NCBI GenBank assembly: GCA_034766995.1
Contig: CM068317.1
Coordinates: 32,223,501 to 32,287,500 of the forward strand
Direction: 5' to 3'
DNA: 64,000 nt
From: Acanthacorydalis orientalis
Lineage: Eukaryota; Arthropoda; Insecta; Megaloptera; Corydalidae
The translations under genes were made by a program, and so were the position numbers. Of the stretch, positions 22,161 through 35,049 are shown piece after piece (the first letter of the stretch is position 1; each line of letters begins with the position of its first letter). Below the pieces are notes generated by a model. The model searched no databases. It was not told where the DNA came from and saw only the letters and a list, made by a program, of their open reading frames with translations.

Positions 22161-22714
22161 TTAACCCTTAAATGCTACTCGGGGTGACGGACACCACACG
22201 CGAACTTTGCGTTCGTGTGAATTGTGCTAAAATTTAGAAAATCGAACTTTTTTCACTTTCATCTGTTACACGAAGATACCCTCTTTGTTTTGTCGGTAAC
22301 CCTTTTGTACATGCAAATTCCAATCTTCAATTTTTCACAAAATCAGAATAAACACTTTTTTTGGAACGCTCATTATGATAGTTAATTTATCTTAAAAGTA
22401 CAATAACTGGAGAGCATCGACCTAAATTTTTATTTCAAAACACTTAAAATTGCGCAAGTTATTCGATGTTAAGTAAAAGAAGTCATTTTCTGCCATGTCT
22501 TTTTCAACAACATTTTAAATATTGTTAATTTCAAAAAATTGCCTTGAAACCTGTTTGTCCACAAAATACATGCCTTCAGCTTCATTTAGTATTTTTTTTT
22601 TGCATTTAAAATATTCAATAAAGTCATTACAGCACACATTCAAAGATGATGGGGCGTAGCATACCCCGTGTGCCCTCTACGTAATTTATCGGAGGTGTGC
22701 CTTTTAAGTGTTAC
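22161..22714. mobile_element. piggyBac-like TTAA element relic, non-autonomous
   Basis: The left end is TTAA (22161-22164) followed by CCCTTAAATGCTACTCGGGG. The right end, as reverse complement, is GTAA (22711-22714) followed by CACTTAAAAGGCACACCTCC. This gives imperfect terminal repeats (C-C/A-CTTAAA-A/T-G) with a TTAA duplication decayed to GTAA on one side. Just inside the left end is an imperfect hairpin around CACACGCGAAC/GTTCGTGTG. The right subterminal part contains GGGGCGTAGCATACCCC. piggyBac-type ends are characteristically CCCT-starting and TTAA-flanked (family knowledge). About 550 bp of broken frames gives no recognisable transposase, so it is a MITE-like copy. Confidence 0.55.
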
Positions 22715-22843
22715 TACTGTATATAAAAAAACAGATAAATAAATAAATCATTCTCTTAAATCTAACTGAAGTTATCACATATTCCAAAACCAGTGGCAAA
22801 GAAGAAATTCGAATGACTCAAAAATATGAAAACTATGAATTCA

Positions 22844-22893
22844 ATATATATATATATATATACGAGTATATATATATATACACGTATATATAT
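22844..22893. repeat. compound (TA)n microsatellite
   Basis: Two TA blocks separated by CGAGTATA and CACGTATA. Confidence 0.9.
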
Positions 22894-23080
22894 TATTGAT
22901 TTATGTGAATCAGATTTTGAATAGATTTTTGCACTGAATTTATAAGGAAAGGGGTTTTTCTTACTACATTTTTTTTATAATATGTGTGTTATTAGTTGAT
23001 ACTATTTCCAGTTGTAGTTATTTTTTATTTACAACAATAATAAAGAATATAAAATGAGACGTTTGACACTAAAAAAATTT

Positions 23081-23106
23081 ATATACATATATATACATAT
23101 ATATAC

Positions 23107-23154
<48 letters not shown>
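23081..23154. repeat. 10-bp minisatellite grading into (TA)n
   Basis: Four tandem ATATACATAT units followed by about 34 bp of pure TA. Confidence 0.92.
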
Positions 23155-23156
<2 letters not shown>

Positions 23157-23542
23157 CGGGAAAGTCTCCACTTTATCGCAATGGGAGAGCTTTAGTACTC
23201 TAATGATTCAAACAGCTGTTGATGGGAGTATAAGTTCCTGGTACAGATATTTATGTCATATAAGTATGTGGGAAGAGACAAAAAATATGTTGTAATCTTG
23301 CAACTTAAGGATTGAATGTGAGACCAATAATTGTACCCTCTAAAATTCTTTCTTATAATATATAAAAACGTGTCGACTTAAATAACATTTAACTGTTATA
23401 ATACTTTTCGAATTTTACTCTATAAACTTTCATCACAAACTATTAGTTTTTCGCTGCATAATTTTGTAATATATGTTTGTGATTTCGATACGAGCTCTAT
23501 AGATTCAATTTTTATACCGGATGTTTTCTAAACATTAAAAAG

Positions 23543-23581
<39 letters not shown>

Positions 23582-24253
23582 GATATATTATTGATGTATA
23601 TGTGTGTGTGTGTTTTTCAGTGTATGCATCAAATTGAAGTTATTATATATTCAGTAAAAAGATAAAAAAAGTTGCAAACAATGAAGGTATTCCAAATAAA
23701 AAGTTATGACATTATTTACGTAATAAGTATGCCGGCTAAATTTTACAATGCAGTAATTATTTCATACTTTGGCGACAGATTTAATTACTTTTAAAATGTA
23801 TTTTTATTGCTATCGTTGTTTTATTATTATATTAATTATAATATTTCTGTTGAATAAATATCAATCAATTTTATGTAATCTGTGAACAAATTATTGCTTA
23901 TTTGACATGTAAAGAATTTAATTAAAATGTTTCGATTGCATAGACTATAATTACTTATTAGAATAAGAGTTCTGTTTAAAATAAACAATGTAAATGTTAG
24001 AAAGAAATTATAATTAAAGCCGTGCAAATTTATTCGTATGTTTATTTTTAGATCTTTGTTATTTTAATTATTTTTAAATATTAACTTATTAATATATCTC
24101 TACAATGATTATACATATTAAATTATTTAATTAAAATGTGTTTGTAAGATGCAATTAATTATTTGTGAAAAAACTTTATAATTTCAACACTGGATGATTT
24201 TTGGTAAACTGTATCAATAATTTACAAGGATCAGGTCAAGTTCATAAAAGTTG

Positions 24254-24302
<49 letters not shown>

Positions 24303-24475
24303 ATTAATTTATTTTTGAAGTAATATTTTTATTATTGTGCTTTGTGTCATTGTATTTTATTTAAACACTAAACAAAGAAGAAAATTGTATGATTACAAAA
24401 AATGTATGATTTTTTTTAAAAGTGGTTCGAATTCATGAGAGTTTTAGTATTTAAAATTTTGACTGTGATGACTTA

Positions 24476-24515
<40 letters not shown>

Positions 24516-25039
24516 TTTTGAATTTAACTTTCTCAATTTTTTATTGCATCTATTGTACACGAATTCAACGAACTTGTCATTTAAATATACAGATTTTTTC
24601 AGTGTGTCTCATTTTGATGAATTTGTTTCATCAGGCAACTTATATATATATATATTAGTCTTCTCGCTTTAATTCTATTAGTTATATGCATTATAAAAAT
24701 GCTTCATTAACTCTTTTGTTCAACGACTTTAGAGATTTTTTAAATATACCAAGCATACATTATATAGTTGAAGTAAATTTTTGTCACGAATTCAGAATGA
24801 ATAATTTTCGAGTTTCCAAAATTCACGGCCCCTGAATACTAGAATTTATTCAAAATCTAAATGGTTAAGGAAAAAATATTAATTTAATAATAATATTTTT
24901 TCTATTTATTAAGTGTAAAAGTTAATTCGGTATCTTTAAATTGAATCAATCATAACTCTCTTAAATTCAATATTCTCTCGTCGTTTTAGGAATTTGAAGT
25001 ACTAACATTTACATTTAAAAAAAAAAACTAAATATATTT
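23155..25039. other. AT-rich stretch with several TA runs, no gene
   Basis: TA runs at about 23549-23578 (followed by GTGTGTGTG at 23602-23611), 24258-24299, 24482-24511 and 24640-24656. Moderately complex DNA at 23155-23340 lacks open frames. The 63-codon minus frame at 23836-24027 shows no motif. Confidence 0.6.
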
Positions 25040-25310
25040 GTCAAGCAGATGGAATAACACCACAAAACAGTAGTGAACACGATGGCATCCGTAAAGCAGC
25101 ATGTTATGTATTGTATACTTTTCCAGTTGAAAAAATGCTGCTGAAGCCAGATAAATGATTTGTTTAGCTTTGAGGGAAGGTGTTGTTATGCATAAAACAT
25201 GCATAAAATGTAGTTTAGACAATGGATGAGCTCCAATTCATCGATTCAAATTCGTAATTTTTTTCGACAAGGGATTTGTCAGTTACCGTCAGATGGAGCA
25301 GTTATATAAA
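25040..25310. other. base-balanced island, function unknown
   Basis: More complex than its flanks. The 64-codon minus frame at 25028-25222 has a hydrophobic start but matches nothing I know. It contains a local ATGCATAAAACATGCATAAAATG direct duplication (about 25189-25211). Conserved non-coding DNA is as likely as an exon. Confidence 0.25.
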
Positions 25311-25516
25311 ATAATTGAGAATAATTTGACGATTGAAATGTATTCCATTTTTTTTGTAAACATACCTTTTCTATAAAAAAGGTGCCTAAAATATAACTCT
25401 TATACTAAAAATAATATATTTGTATATATAATATATACCTCATATACTAAAAATTATATGGTTTTTGTAGGAAAAATAATTTTAATTAAAATAATTTTAT
25501 TTCGTAATTTATATAC

Positions 25517-25519
<3 letters not shown>

Positions 25520-25559
<40 letters not shown>
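25520..25559. repeat. (TA)n microsatellite
   Basis: TA run of about 40 bp. Confidence 0.95.
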
Positions 25560-25561
<2 letters not shown>

Positions 25562-26019
25562 AAAAAATTACAAAGTACACCTTTTTAACCACTAGTTTAC
25601 TTTTATTTATAATCCATTTTATAAAAATGTGCATGTAATGTTCCTATTACAATTTTTTAGAACAATTGTATGCAAGACATCATCAAATAAATAAATAAGC
25701 AAATATATACATTTGAAAAAGTAATAATATATTTCAAAATTCTAATCTATTCCCAAAAGATTGACGATTCCAATTTTTTATTTTAATATTTTACATTGCA
25801 AATAAATTATTTACGTTGGTATTATATTTAAAAAAAATTGAAAGGGAACTTGTTTCAATTACATATGTGATATAAAATTTAGATCCGTATGGGCGTTTAA
25901 ATATAAACATATAAATATATAAATATATATATATGTATATTGACTTTATAATGTACACTCGTATTGTTGATAATAAAAATAAAAGTAATTAATCAAGAAT
26001 CTGATTGTACAATGATCAA
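25560..26019. other. AT-rich stretch, no gene seen
   Basis: Only short ATAAATAT-type runs near 25905-25940. No gene. Confidence 0.6.
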
Positions 26020-26340
26020 TAAAAAACGATGACGTTGCGAAGAATCAGAATTTAAAAAAAATGATATAAATAGAGCAACCTTGAGCTACTGAAATATATT
26101 TTCACGGATCTGATCGAGCGAGACAATTTTAAATTAGCCAACAACTGGTGAACACAGTATCACACGATTCGATCTGTGGCTATTGAAGGCTACTTTATAA
26201 CAATATTACGTATCTCCACGAAATTGACATGCATAAATGTAAAATTGATTTTTATTGATGACTATCACCAAAAATACCAGATCTCTTTTTTCTTTTATAC
26301 CTACGTACAAATACAAATACAGTACATTGTCTCTATATGT
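26020..26340. other. base-balanced island, function unknown
   Basis: Complex sequence with words such as GATCTGATCGAGCGAGAC and GATTCGATCTGTGG. Two overlapping plus frames start here but owe their length to the TA repeat that follows. No family recognised. Confidence 0.25.
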
Positions 26341-26343
26341 GAT

Positions 26344-26346
<3 letters not shown>

Positions 26347-26406
<60 letters not shown>

Positions 26407-26418
26407 GTATGTATATAT
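26347..26418. repeat. (TA)n microsatellite with TGTATG tail
   Basis: About 48 bp of TA followed by GTATGTATGTTTGTATGTATA. Confidence 0.95.
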
Positions 26419-26868
26419 TACGAAGATAAATAATTAAACATGCACAAGATTCAGAGACAAACATTGAATGATTATTAATATAATCGATACATCTCACCAT
26501 TCAACACTTCAATTCCATATTGTGACTTTTTTGTGTTTTATTGTGGTATCAACTGTTAATAAAAAATATTAATATCAAAGATATTTTATGTAATTGATGT
26601 TCTGTCTACAATAAATTATACACTAGCTAATTTACAAACATTAATAAACCAATCACAACATGTATTATTGGTTTTTTGTTAATTTTTTTCATAAAAGAAA
26701 CCTGTCAATAAATGATTTTGTCTAAACAATAAAAAATCGATCTAACGAAGCGAAACGTTCTTGGTCCAATATTGTGATGACACATTTTATGTGAAGTTGT
26801 GCATTGAATTAGATTTTTTCTCTGGTTTATATACTATTTAACCTTGATGGTCATCTGTAAAAAATATC

Positions 26869-26871
<3 letters not shown>
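26419..26871. other. AT-rich stretch, no gene seen
   Basis: A slightly richer patch (26735-26815) contains CGATCTAACGAAGCGAAACG. No open frame or repeat. Confidence 0.55.

Positions 26872-26946
<75 letters not shown>
26872..26946. repeat. (TA)n microsatellite
   Basis: Two TA blocks split by a single AAACATA interruption. Confidence 0.96.
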
Positions 26947-26949
<3 letters not shown>

Positions 26950-27402
26950 AATCTGAAATTATTAAATTTCACGATTATTATATTTTTAACATTGCTCATT
27001 CCACAAGTTTGTTATTTTCAATGATATGAATTTATGTCTAGTTGAAATTGATGAAAAACAAAATTGAAACCAATACTAAATGTGTTAATTCTAAAGAAAA
27101 AAACCATACAAATTAAAGCAATTATAATACATTTTACTAAAAATATTTAATATAAAAGTAAATAAAGAAAAATTCATTCAATATATCATAGTTTGATATA
27201 CAGAAATGAACTAAAGATGTTTATCAGAAAATTCTATAATAAAATCTGTTGCAAATTGATAGTCAATCGTTAATAACAGAAATTATACATATGGGAAAAT
27301 AAGGATTAAATATATAAAAAAATATTCCAGATTTTTAATCACTTAACATCGTTATCTCCTTCTTTCTCTTATATCTCTGCTTATACATACATACACACAT
27401 AC

Positions 27403-27405
<3 letters not shown>
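26947..27405. other. AT-rich stretch, no gene seen
   Basis: Nothing recognisable; ends in CATACATACACACATACGAC leading into the next TA run. Confidence 0.6.

Positions 27406-27466
<61 letters not shown>
27406..27466. repeat. (TA)n microsatellite
   Basis: TA run of about 60 bp. Confidence 0.96.
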
Positions 27467-27469
<3 letters not shown>

Positions 27470-28599
27470 CTATATATTTCCAGTATAATTTATGATATTT
27501 TTAAATCGAATCCTTGGTATCTTTTTTATTGGGGTACTAGTCAGTAATTCCTATATTCATTGATTATTTTCTCTTTATATAGTACGCCATAAATTTCTAT
27601 TTTAAACCGACAAAAATATATATGTACACATTTTATTTCAGTATAGAGTCATTTTATTTACTTAAACAATTTGATTGTCTTTTTAAAAAGGTTGACTTTT
27701 TATAGTCTTTTCAATTCTTTTTTATGATTTATTTAATTTCTAAGAAGCTCCAGTGGGGAAACTTGTCAGATTTTTGTTTATTTTTCACGGATTTCCCGGT
27801 ACAGAATATGCTTTTGAAAGGACAGTTGTCATATTTGTCGTTACATTATAAGTGTTACATATAGGAGTTAAATAAAGAAGCAATTTTATTTAATTCCTGG
27901 AAATGTATTTTTTTATTTCAATTTCTTTGAAGAACATTTTTATAAATACTTTAAATTAATATATTGGTGACATTTGACTTATTAATAAATACTGTAATTT
28001 ACCATTTGTAAGTTTGGCTTATTCTGTCTACACTCTTATTTTAGTTTCAATTATTTTTCATTTTATTTCGCTTTCAATTTTTTTGTATATTCAGTATTTA
28101 ATTAACGAAACTTTGTCAATAGTTTAATATGAATTTCGTTTACATTTTTCGTCAAATATAACATACAAAAATTTTATTGTGGTTAATACAGATTTAATAA
28201 TGCTTAAGTTCTATCATAGGTAACAGCAACTATATTGTATATAAAATGAATACTAAGTTTGTCAAAATTTGACAATTACTGAATAAATATTACAATAATT
28301 TAAAATTACTAAAATAAAAGAACAAGAATATCCAAATATTTATAGAATGAAAGAAGATAAAAACAATCATCAATATAAATCATTAAAAAACTGTGTTAAC
28401 AAATGAACAAGACGTATAAGTATTCATGTTAAAATAAATAAAAAAATATTAAGAATATAAAAAAGAGATGAAATGTTATTTGGTACACATACAAATAAAA
28501 CTCAACATCATACATATAACAGGCGTTGAGTTTGCAATAAAATAATTATCATTAAATGTATTTTGAATATTTATTATCCGCGATAAAATAAATTAGGAC
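27467..28599. other. AT-rich stretch, no gene seen
   Basis: A slightly richer patch at 27740-27840. No open frame or repeat stands out. Confidence 0.6.
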
Positions 28600-29130
28600 A
28601 CAGAATCAAAGTATTAACACATATTACGTAACGTGACTACACATGTAACAAAAGATACAAATTACCACAAAGAGTAAATATGTATATGAAACACTGTTTC
28701 ACACATCGGAATATGCAAAATCATGCTTACAATATCCGCGACCGCAGAAATGGTCATAAATCGAATTGTTGTTGTTGTTATGAAACGACTACCTATTTTT
28801 ACATAATTCATTTCAGTTTTTATCATAACGTTCTTTTTTCCTAATATCTACTACAATCGTTCGTTTTCTTCTGTTCTCTTAATTTATTTGTAACTGAAAA
28901 TAAATCTGAACACTTCTTTTTTTAAACAGTATGTTTTTTTTAATATTACGACATATATATATATATATATGTATGTATATGTATATGTAATTGTCTCTTA
29001 TTGTCCTGTCTCTTTTAACGACTATTAAATTGTTCACGGACACGATCGCAAGGACATTTCGTAAGCATGGCAGCCAACCGCAAGGCAAGAATCATTGCAA
29101 AAAAATCCGTTCCGCTACTGTAAAGTCGTT
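28600..29130. other. two base-balanced patches around a small TA run
   Basis: 28720-28790 holds ATCCGCGACCGCAGAAATGG and a GTTGTTGTTGTT run. 29025-29130 holds GACACGATCGCAAGGACATT and CATGGCAGCCAACCGCAAGG. A compound TA/TGTA run at 28951-28990 sits between them. Open frames on both strands (28879-29088 minus, 28991-29185 plus) overlap each other and have no motif. Confidence 0.25.
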
Positions 29131-29189
29131 ATTGACAACACCCATATTTTTACTACCAAATAGTTTGCTAATCTTGATTGTTTGATAGG

Positions 29190-30456
29190 CACATATTACA
29201 TCAGAAGCGTATTATTTTATTCTTGCTCTCGATTTTAATATAAAAATAAATTACTGAAAAAGTGTGTGCGTTCTTCTAAAATGTAATAAAAAATTAATAC
29301 AGATTTTTTATTACAAATAGGCTTTAAAATTTCAATGTATTTATATTTTATTTATTAAATTATTTTAATTGTAATTATAGTTTATGATTTTTTTTAATAA
29401 TTAAAATTGTGTTCAATTAAGGACTTGATTAAATATTAAAACTTTAGAAAGATATTTGATTGCAAAATATAATGTTTTTGGGAAATAGGCACTTAATGAT
29501 TACAGTTATAATTAATTAGTCTCAATAATTGATTTTAAATAATATATTACTCTAAACGATTGGGTTTAGATATGTTATTTTAATTTTATACAACGAAAAA
29601 ATCGAAACTAGCCAATATATCAGTTTTGAGGAATTCTCATAATTTTAAGCAGAGTTATATTTTAGTACTGTGTTGATGTTTAAGGTATTTATTTTTGGTT
29701 TTCACCAAAGAAAATTAATCTTTATATGGAATTTAAGTAATTAAAAAAATAATGTATAATACCATTAACTTTTAAACAATCTAAAAATACCTCTTTAATT
29801 CATATTGTATTTAAAATTCTTTTATTATTTTTTTTATACGTTCAAATAAAGAACAATTTATATTCATCAAGAATAAATTTTCTAATGCTATTTATTAACT
29901 AAGATAAAAAGCTTTCTTTAAATACAAATGTTATTAAAGAATATTATTTTTCTTTCATGACAACTGTAGAGGTAATAAATAAATATAAACCGATAATTTC
30001 ACTCTGAAAATTCCAAATAATAAAGTGGAATGTAAATATTTTTCGTACAGATTTATCCTCTTTAAAGTGTAAACAACTAAATCAAAGATGGGAATACGAA
30101 ATATAATGTTTATGAACAATTATCCTCATCAGAAGTTTGTTAAAAATAATTGTTTGTACATGCAATATCTATATTGCTAAATTAAATATCTTTTATTATG
30201 TTAAAATAGTTACAAAATACTATTGTATTGGAGAAATAATACATTTTCTGTTGATGAACGAGATTGAGATATATAATTTATTTGAAAGAACATTCCGCTC
30301 TCTGCCTTAAGTAAATAATTTGTGTCTGCAACGCTGAATTTATTCAACTTTTTTGTTCATGATATTTATATACATATTGGATTAAAAAGATAAATAAGAA
30401 AGATCAAAAAAAGACAAATAATAACAATCTATACAACTGTTTTCTGCAATGAATTG

Positions 30457-30458
<2 letters not shown>
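29190..30458. other. AT-rich stretch, no gene seen
   Basis: About 1.3 kb of unique AT-rich DNA. No gene or repeat noticed. Confidence 0.6.

Positions 30459-30531
<73 letters not shown>
30459..30531. repeat. (TA)n microsatellite
   Basis: Pure TA run of about 72 bp, one of the longest uninterrupted in the window. Confidence 0.97.
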
Positions 30532-30534
<3 letters not shown>

Positions 30535-30767
30535 AAACCTTTATTCTCTAAATATAAAAGGCAAAACGCAAAGTATTTTCTTCTCTTACTTAAAAGTATA
30601 TGTTCTTTTATATGGTATAACACTAATATTTATTTAGTCTATGATTACAAATTATACTGATTTACTTTAAAATTTACTTGATTACTTATATTTTGACTGC
30701 TGTAGCGGTTTTCAAAAATCTATTCATTAAAAGTTAAGAAATGGATCAAGGACAGAGAAATGTATTG

Positions 30768-30768
<1 letters not shown>

Positions 30769-30809
<41 letters not shown>
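30769..30809. repeat. (TA)n microsatellite
   Basis: TA run of about 40 bp. Confidence 0.95.
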
Positions 30810-30812
<3 letters not shown>

Positions 30813-30984
30813 TTTACTAGTTTATTTTGAATCAATTTATTTGACTTACAATATTCTATAAAAATGTATTATGTTTTATATTGTAATATTTGTGATAATA
30901 GACACATGAAACGTTTTAAAAAATATATTTAAACGGTTAGAGATATTAAACAAGTTCGCAATCTTATACATAATGTACTTGTAT

Positions 30985-31004
30985 GTGTATATATGTACGT
31001 ATGT

Positions 31005-31054
<50 letters not shown>

Positions 31055-31065
31055 GTATGTATGTA
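30985..31065. repeat. compound (TGTA)n(TA)n microsatellite
   Basis: TATGTGTATATGTACGTATGTA, then a pure TA block, then GTATATATGTATGTATGTA. Confidence 0.93.
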
Positions 31066-31099
31066 AAGTATAAAATATGTGTGTTAGGTTTATATGTGT

Positions 31100-31510
31100 G
31101 ATTGGCTGTATATCATCTCGATTTGAGAAAAAAAACTCGACCTAAAAAAACTAATATATTCGACAATCAGCACATGACGACATCAGATTAAAAACCACGC
31201 GTCAGTATCCATTCGATGTGTCCATGTCATCTTGAACAGGATGACGTTGATGAAAAGTGTACCGCCTTGGAGTTTGCTCCATTTCTGGTACAAATAATGC
31301 TATCGACCACACCTGTCGCTTTACTCTCGCATATGCGTTTGTTCACAACAAGAATAGATAGACATGTGTCGAGGATTGTTACGTGAGAACGTGAACGTCA
31401 TAAACAGTATTGCGATTGTCGACTGTCTCTGAAGCCGCCAATCGACGACATGTTTGTGGCATCTCATGGCAAACTTGGATAGACCGTGTCCATCTGTCAG
31501 TCAATCAACA
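31100..31510. promoter_or_regulatory. base-balanced island, candidate regulatory DNA
   Basis: The longest complex island in the window, about 400 bp. Words resembling transcription-factor sites include AAACCACGCG (Runt-like), CACACCTG (E-box), TTACGTGAGAACGTG (bHLH-PAS-like half sites) and CATAAACAG (forkhead-like). The short inverted repeat GTCATCTTGAACAGGATGAC lies near 31226. The 63-codon plus frame from 31410 runs into a TA repeat and is not convincing as protein. The enhancer reading is inference from composition and chance-prone words. Confidence 0.3.
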
Positions 31511-31522
31511 TACACACACAAA

Positions 31523-31595
<73 letters not shown>

Positions 31596-31596
31596 G
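31523..31596. repeat. (TA)n microsatellite
   Basis: About 55 bp of TA bordered by TATGTA at the left and GTATGTATGTATG at the right. Confidence 0.95.
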
Positions 31597-31768
31597 AGTA
31601 ATATGTTAAGGATATAATGAGGGTCGAAGTAATGATAAAATGATATATCCGTTGTTATTATTTGAAATCAATTATAAATGATCTAGAATATGACACATTC
31701 TTCATACAAATACTTGTAATTAATTTTTTTCAATTGACTAACATATTTCTTGTAATTTTCAAATGTTA

Positions 31769-31780
31769 TACACACACACA

Positions 31781-31873
<93 letters not shown>
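31769..31873. repeat. (CA)n(TA)n compound microsatellite
   Basis: About 40 bp of CA (one TG interruption) passing directly into about 64 bp of TA. Confidence 0.97.
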
Positions 31874-31875
<2 letters not shown>

Positions 31876-33318
31876 GAACAGGATCTTTAGAAACGAAGAA
31901 AAATATGATTTACTCAAAAAATACCCAAGAATAAATTTAATTGAGTTTATATTTAAGTGAAAACCTTTTCGAAACTTATTCTTGAAGTTTGATTTAGATA
32001 TATGACTAAAATTACTAGTAGATGAATTTGTAATAATAGATTTTCTTTTTAATATAAATGTAATTTCATTTTTAAGGTGTTATTTTATATGAATAATATT
32101 TGTTGATTACATTTTTGAAACATTCTTATAAATCAAGAAAGTAAAATAGGTTTTTAGGAATGAAGAGATGCAGAAATAGGTTGGAAAATACTTCTTTGTG
32201 AATGATAATAAGATAAAGAATATATAATTAAGATTTTTAATAATATGCTAGAGAGTCATAGGAGGCAACAAAACACTTTTTGAACATAATACATAGGTGT
32301 TCTTTTTTTTAATTTGTATCCAAGTAATATTATTTTATATGATATTTAAATAATGCCATTTTTTATAAAATTGATAATAATGAATTCGAATTGTATTTGA
32401 TTTTTAGTTTAATAAGATTTTTATTTTTTAATGAGATAAATTTTGGATTTTTTTTAAATTTCAACGAGTGAACTGTATTTGATATGTGGAAAATAAAATA
32501 TAATCAATTATTTATTACAATAACTTTTTAAAAGAATATATATATATATATATGTAAAATAATTTTTAATTAATAAATAGAATAAAACATTACTACTGGC
32601 AGATAAATAAAAAAATGTGTTAAATTAAATCCGTCTGAATAATAAAATGACTTATTGGTACATCTATCATAATCCTTTTATATTTTTTTATATTATTTCT
32701 GACATTTCAATGATAAATTTAGTTCTTGTATCCATTAACATAAAATCGATCTACATCTTGTTTTAAAAATTCTTGCAATTTCTACCAGTAACAATCAGCA
32801 TATTGTATGGAACTTTTAACAATTTGTAATTTAATTACTTTCTCTGTGTTAATGATTGGATTTTACTAAAAAAACTATTGAACTTTTTTGATCGGTTATC
32901 CATCTAATTCTAATTGTTGACGTTTTAGAATTCTCTTAATTTCTGCAATTTATTTAAATTTATTTAAATAGTGTTTGTTTACTATTTTTAAATTTTGTAC
33001 AAATTAAACTGAAACTGTTAATAAGTTTTAAAAGTAACAATTTTTCAATGATGTGAAGATATACGTTCTAATACAAAGTAACTGGTATTCAGTGAGAAGA
33101 TTATAGTAGCTTTAATAAAAATGACTATATTGACAGCGTTTAAGCAAAAGTTATTAGGTAAAAAAGGATAATTTAATAGAGAGCATGACTTATTTCTGTA
33201 AACATGTGCCAGTAAAAATTTAATAAAAATTTATGATCACAAAAAATAGAGTAATGGAAATAAATAAAACTTTGAAAGTTCAGTGATAATATGACGGCTC
33301 TTCTCCTTTTTATTACCG
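31874..33318. other. AT-rich stretch, no gene seen
   Basis: About 1.4 kb of unique AT-rich DNA; only a short TA run at 32538-32552. Confidence 0.6.
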
Positions 33319-33357
33319 TAAGTATAAGTCAAAATATTCAATTTTGACTTATACTTA
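33319..33357. repeat. perfect 17-bp hairpin
   Basis: Arms 33319-33335 and 33341-33357 are exact reverse complements around the loop ATTCA. A cruciform or transcript hairpin is possible. The size and exactness also fit a recent template-switch event. Confidence 0.95.
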
Positions 33358-34379
33358 TTGCAATAATAGTGATGTTGGCTTGAACTCTGGTGATACAATA
33401 TAAATCTGAAATCAAACTCATAGTACGTTAATCATTGGGAATTTATTTTCATTGTTAATACTCGTTAAATATATATGTGTATTGGAATTATTATACAAAA
33501 ACATAAAATATATTTTTGTACTCAAACATAGAATAATCCATAGAAATTAAATGAATATTTATACTAATTTGATTAGTAATTTAATTTATTTATGCCTATA
33601 ACTGCTACAATTTAAAGGTCATTTAATGAAAAATGTGTTTTTTTGTTTTCACAAATATAAATTAAATCTTATTATAAAGTAATTTTGCTAATATCAACTA
33701 ACTTCTGTTATCAATAATGAATTGATTAGTTCTAGTTCACAGTATTGTACAAAAGAAGTAAAACTCGAGCAATGGATGAAATTGATTTATAGATTTGCAT
33801 TAAAATTAATAAGAACGTCCTTTGAGAAGAGTATTCATCTTTAAAAATATTTTTTATGTTTCATTCTTAAAACACATTTAAAAATATTTACAGTAATAAT
33901 TATAATTTGAAAACGAGTAGATCTTTTAATCGATTAATGGAGAACTTAGTAATTCATAATTCCAAAATGATTACATTTTTTTCATTTATCATGACATGTA
34001 CGCATCAAATATGTTTGTTTGTGTGGGATTTAAAATAAGTTGAACTTTTAAATAAGAAACATCTAAATCAAAAACATATATAATTAATTTACTTGCAAAA
34101 TAACGTACAGATATATCTAAAGAAATATACGGTTAATTTATAAATAAATTTATACATCAAATTTAATCTTTGTGACGGTCATAAATTTTAAAACAAATCT
34201 TTTATGAGACATTAAACATGAGCATTAGTTTTTTATTTTTATATTGTATTTACTTACGTAGAAAATTTTTGTATATATATATATATACTTATATACAGAC
34301 ACACAATCTCACACACACACATACACAGATATACATATGTATGTATACATCAGAAAAATATCGCTGTCATTAAAATGTT
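33358..34379. other. AT-rich stretch, no gene seen
   Basis: Unique AT-rich DNA ending in a small TA/CA cluster at 34270-34345 (CACACACACATACACAG). No gene. Confidence 0.6.
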
Positions 34380-34480
34380 AAGGCCATTTTCATCCCACTT
34401 GTCACACCAACACGTGACAACCTGCCACGCCACATTGTTGGATCGTCCTTTAGTTCGTTTATTTAATTCGATACAATTAC
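34380..34480. promoter_or_regulatory. small base-balanced island with E-box words
   Basis: About 100 bp containing CACTTG (34396-34401) and the palindromic CACGTG (34411-34416), followed by GACAACCTGCCACGCC. Compact GC-richer sequence between two TA-repeat clusters. Regulatory role is inference only. Confidence 0.25.
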
Positions 34481-34512
34481 ATAAATGAATATTTTTTATA
34501 CATAGACCGTTG

Positions 34513-34551
34513 CTAAATTATATATATATATATATATATTATGTATGTATG

Positions 34552-34586
<35 letters not shown>

Positions 34587-34589
34587 TTT
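34513..34589. repeat. (TA)n/(TATG)n/(GT)n compound microsatellite
   Basis: TA block, ATGTATGTATG, second TA block, then GTGTGTGTGTG. Confidence 0.94.
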
Positions 34590-35049
34590 TGTGTGTTTTA
34601 ATATTTTAATAGCATTTATTAAATTATTGTTATATTTTCATTAATAACTAATAATAAAATTGTGAAATAGTGAAATCGACAATTCAGAGATCTTGTTATT
34701 TAGAAATAACCACATGGCGTTTGCATGATTAGTTATGAGTTTAAATAAATTTTAGATATATTAATAAAAATATAGTTTTAGTTTTTTAATTTTAATATTT
34801 GTATAATTGTATAGTTAAGAAAAATGAATTATCTATTTTTGTAAAATATTGTTTTTTTATATATTTGCTGAATTTTTTTCTGTTCAGAAATTAAGATAAT
34901 TATGGAATATTTTATTTAAATTATTATTTTTCGCATTTTTTTAAAAAGAATACTACAGTTCGTCTCTGTTGTATGTTTATTTTTGTATTTATTACTTGAA
35001 ATATCAATTAATGTATTCAGTCTCTCTTGAATTATTTATTTTGAATATA
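34590..35049. other. AT-rich stretch, no gene seen
   Basis: Nothing recognisable upstream of the mariner element. Confidence 0.6.
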
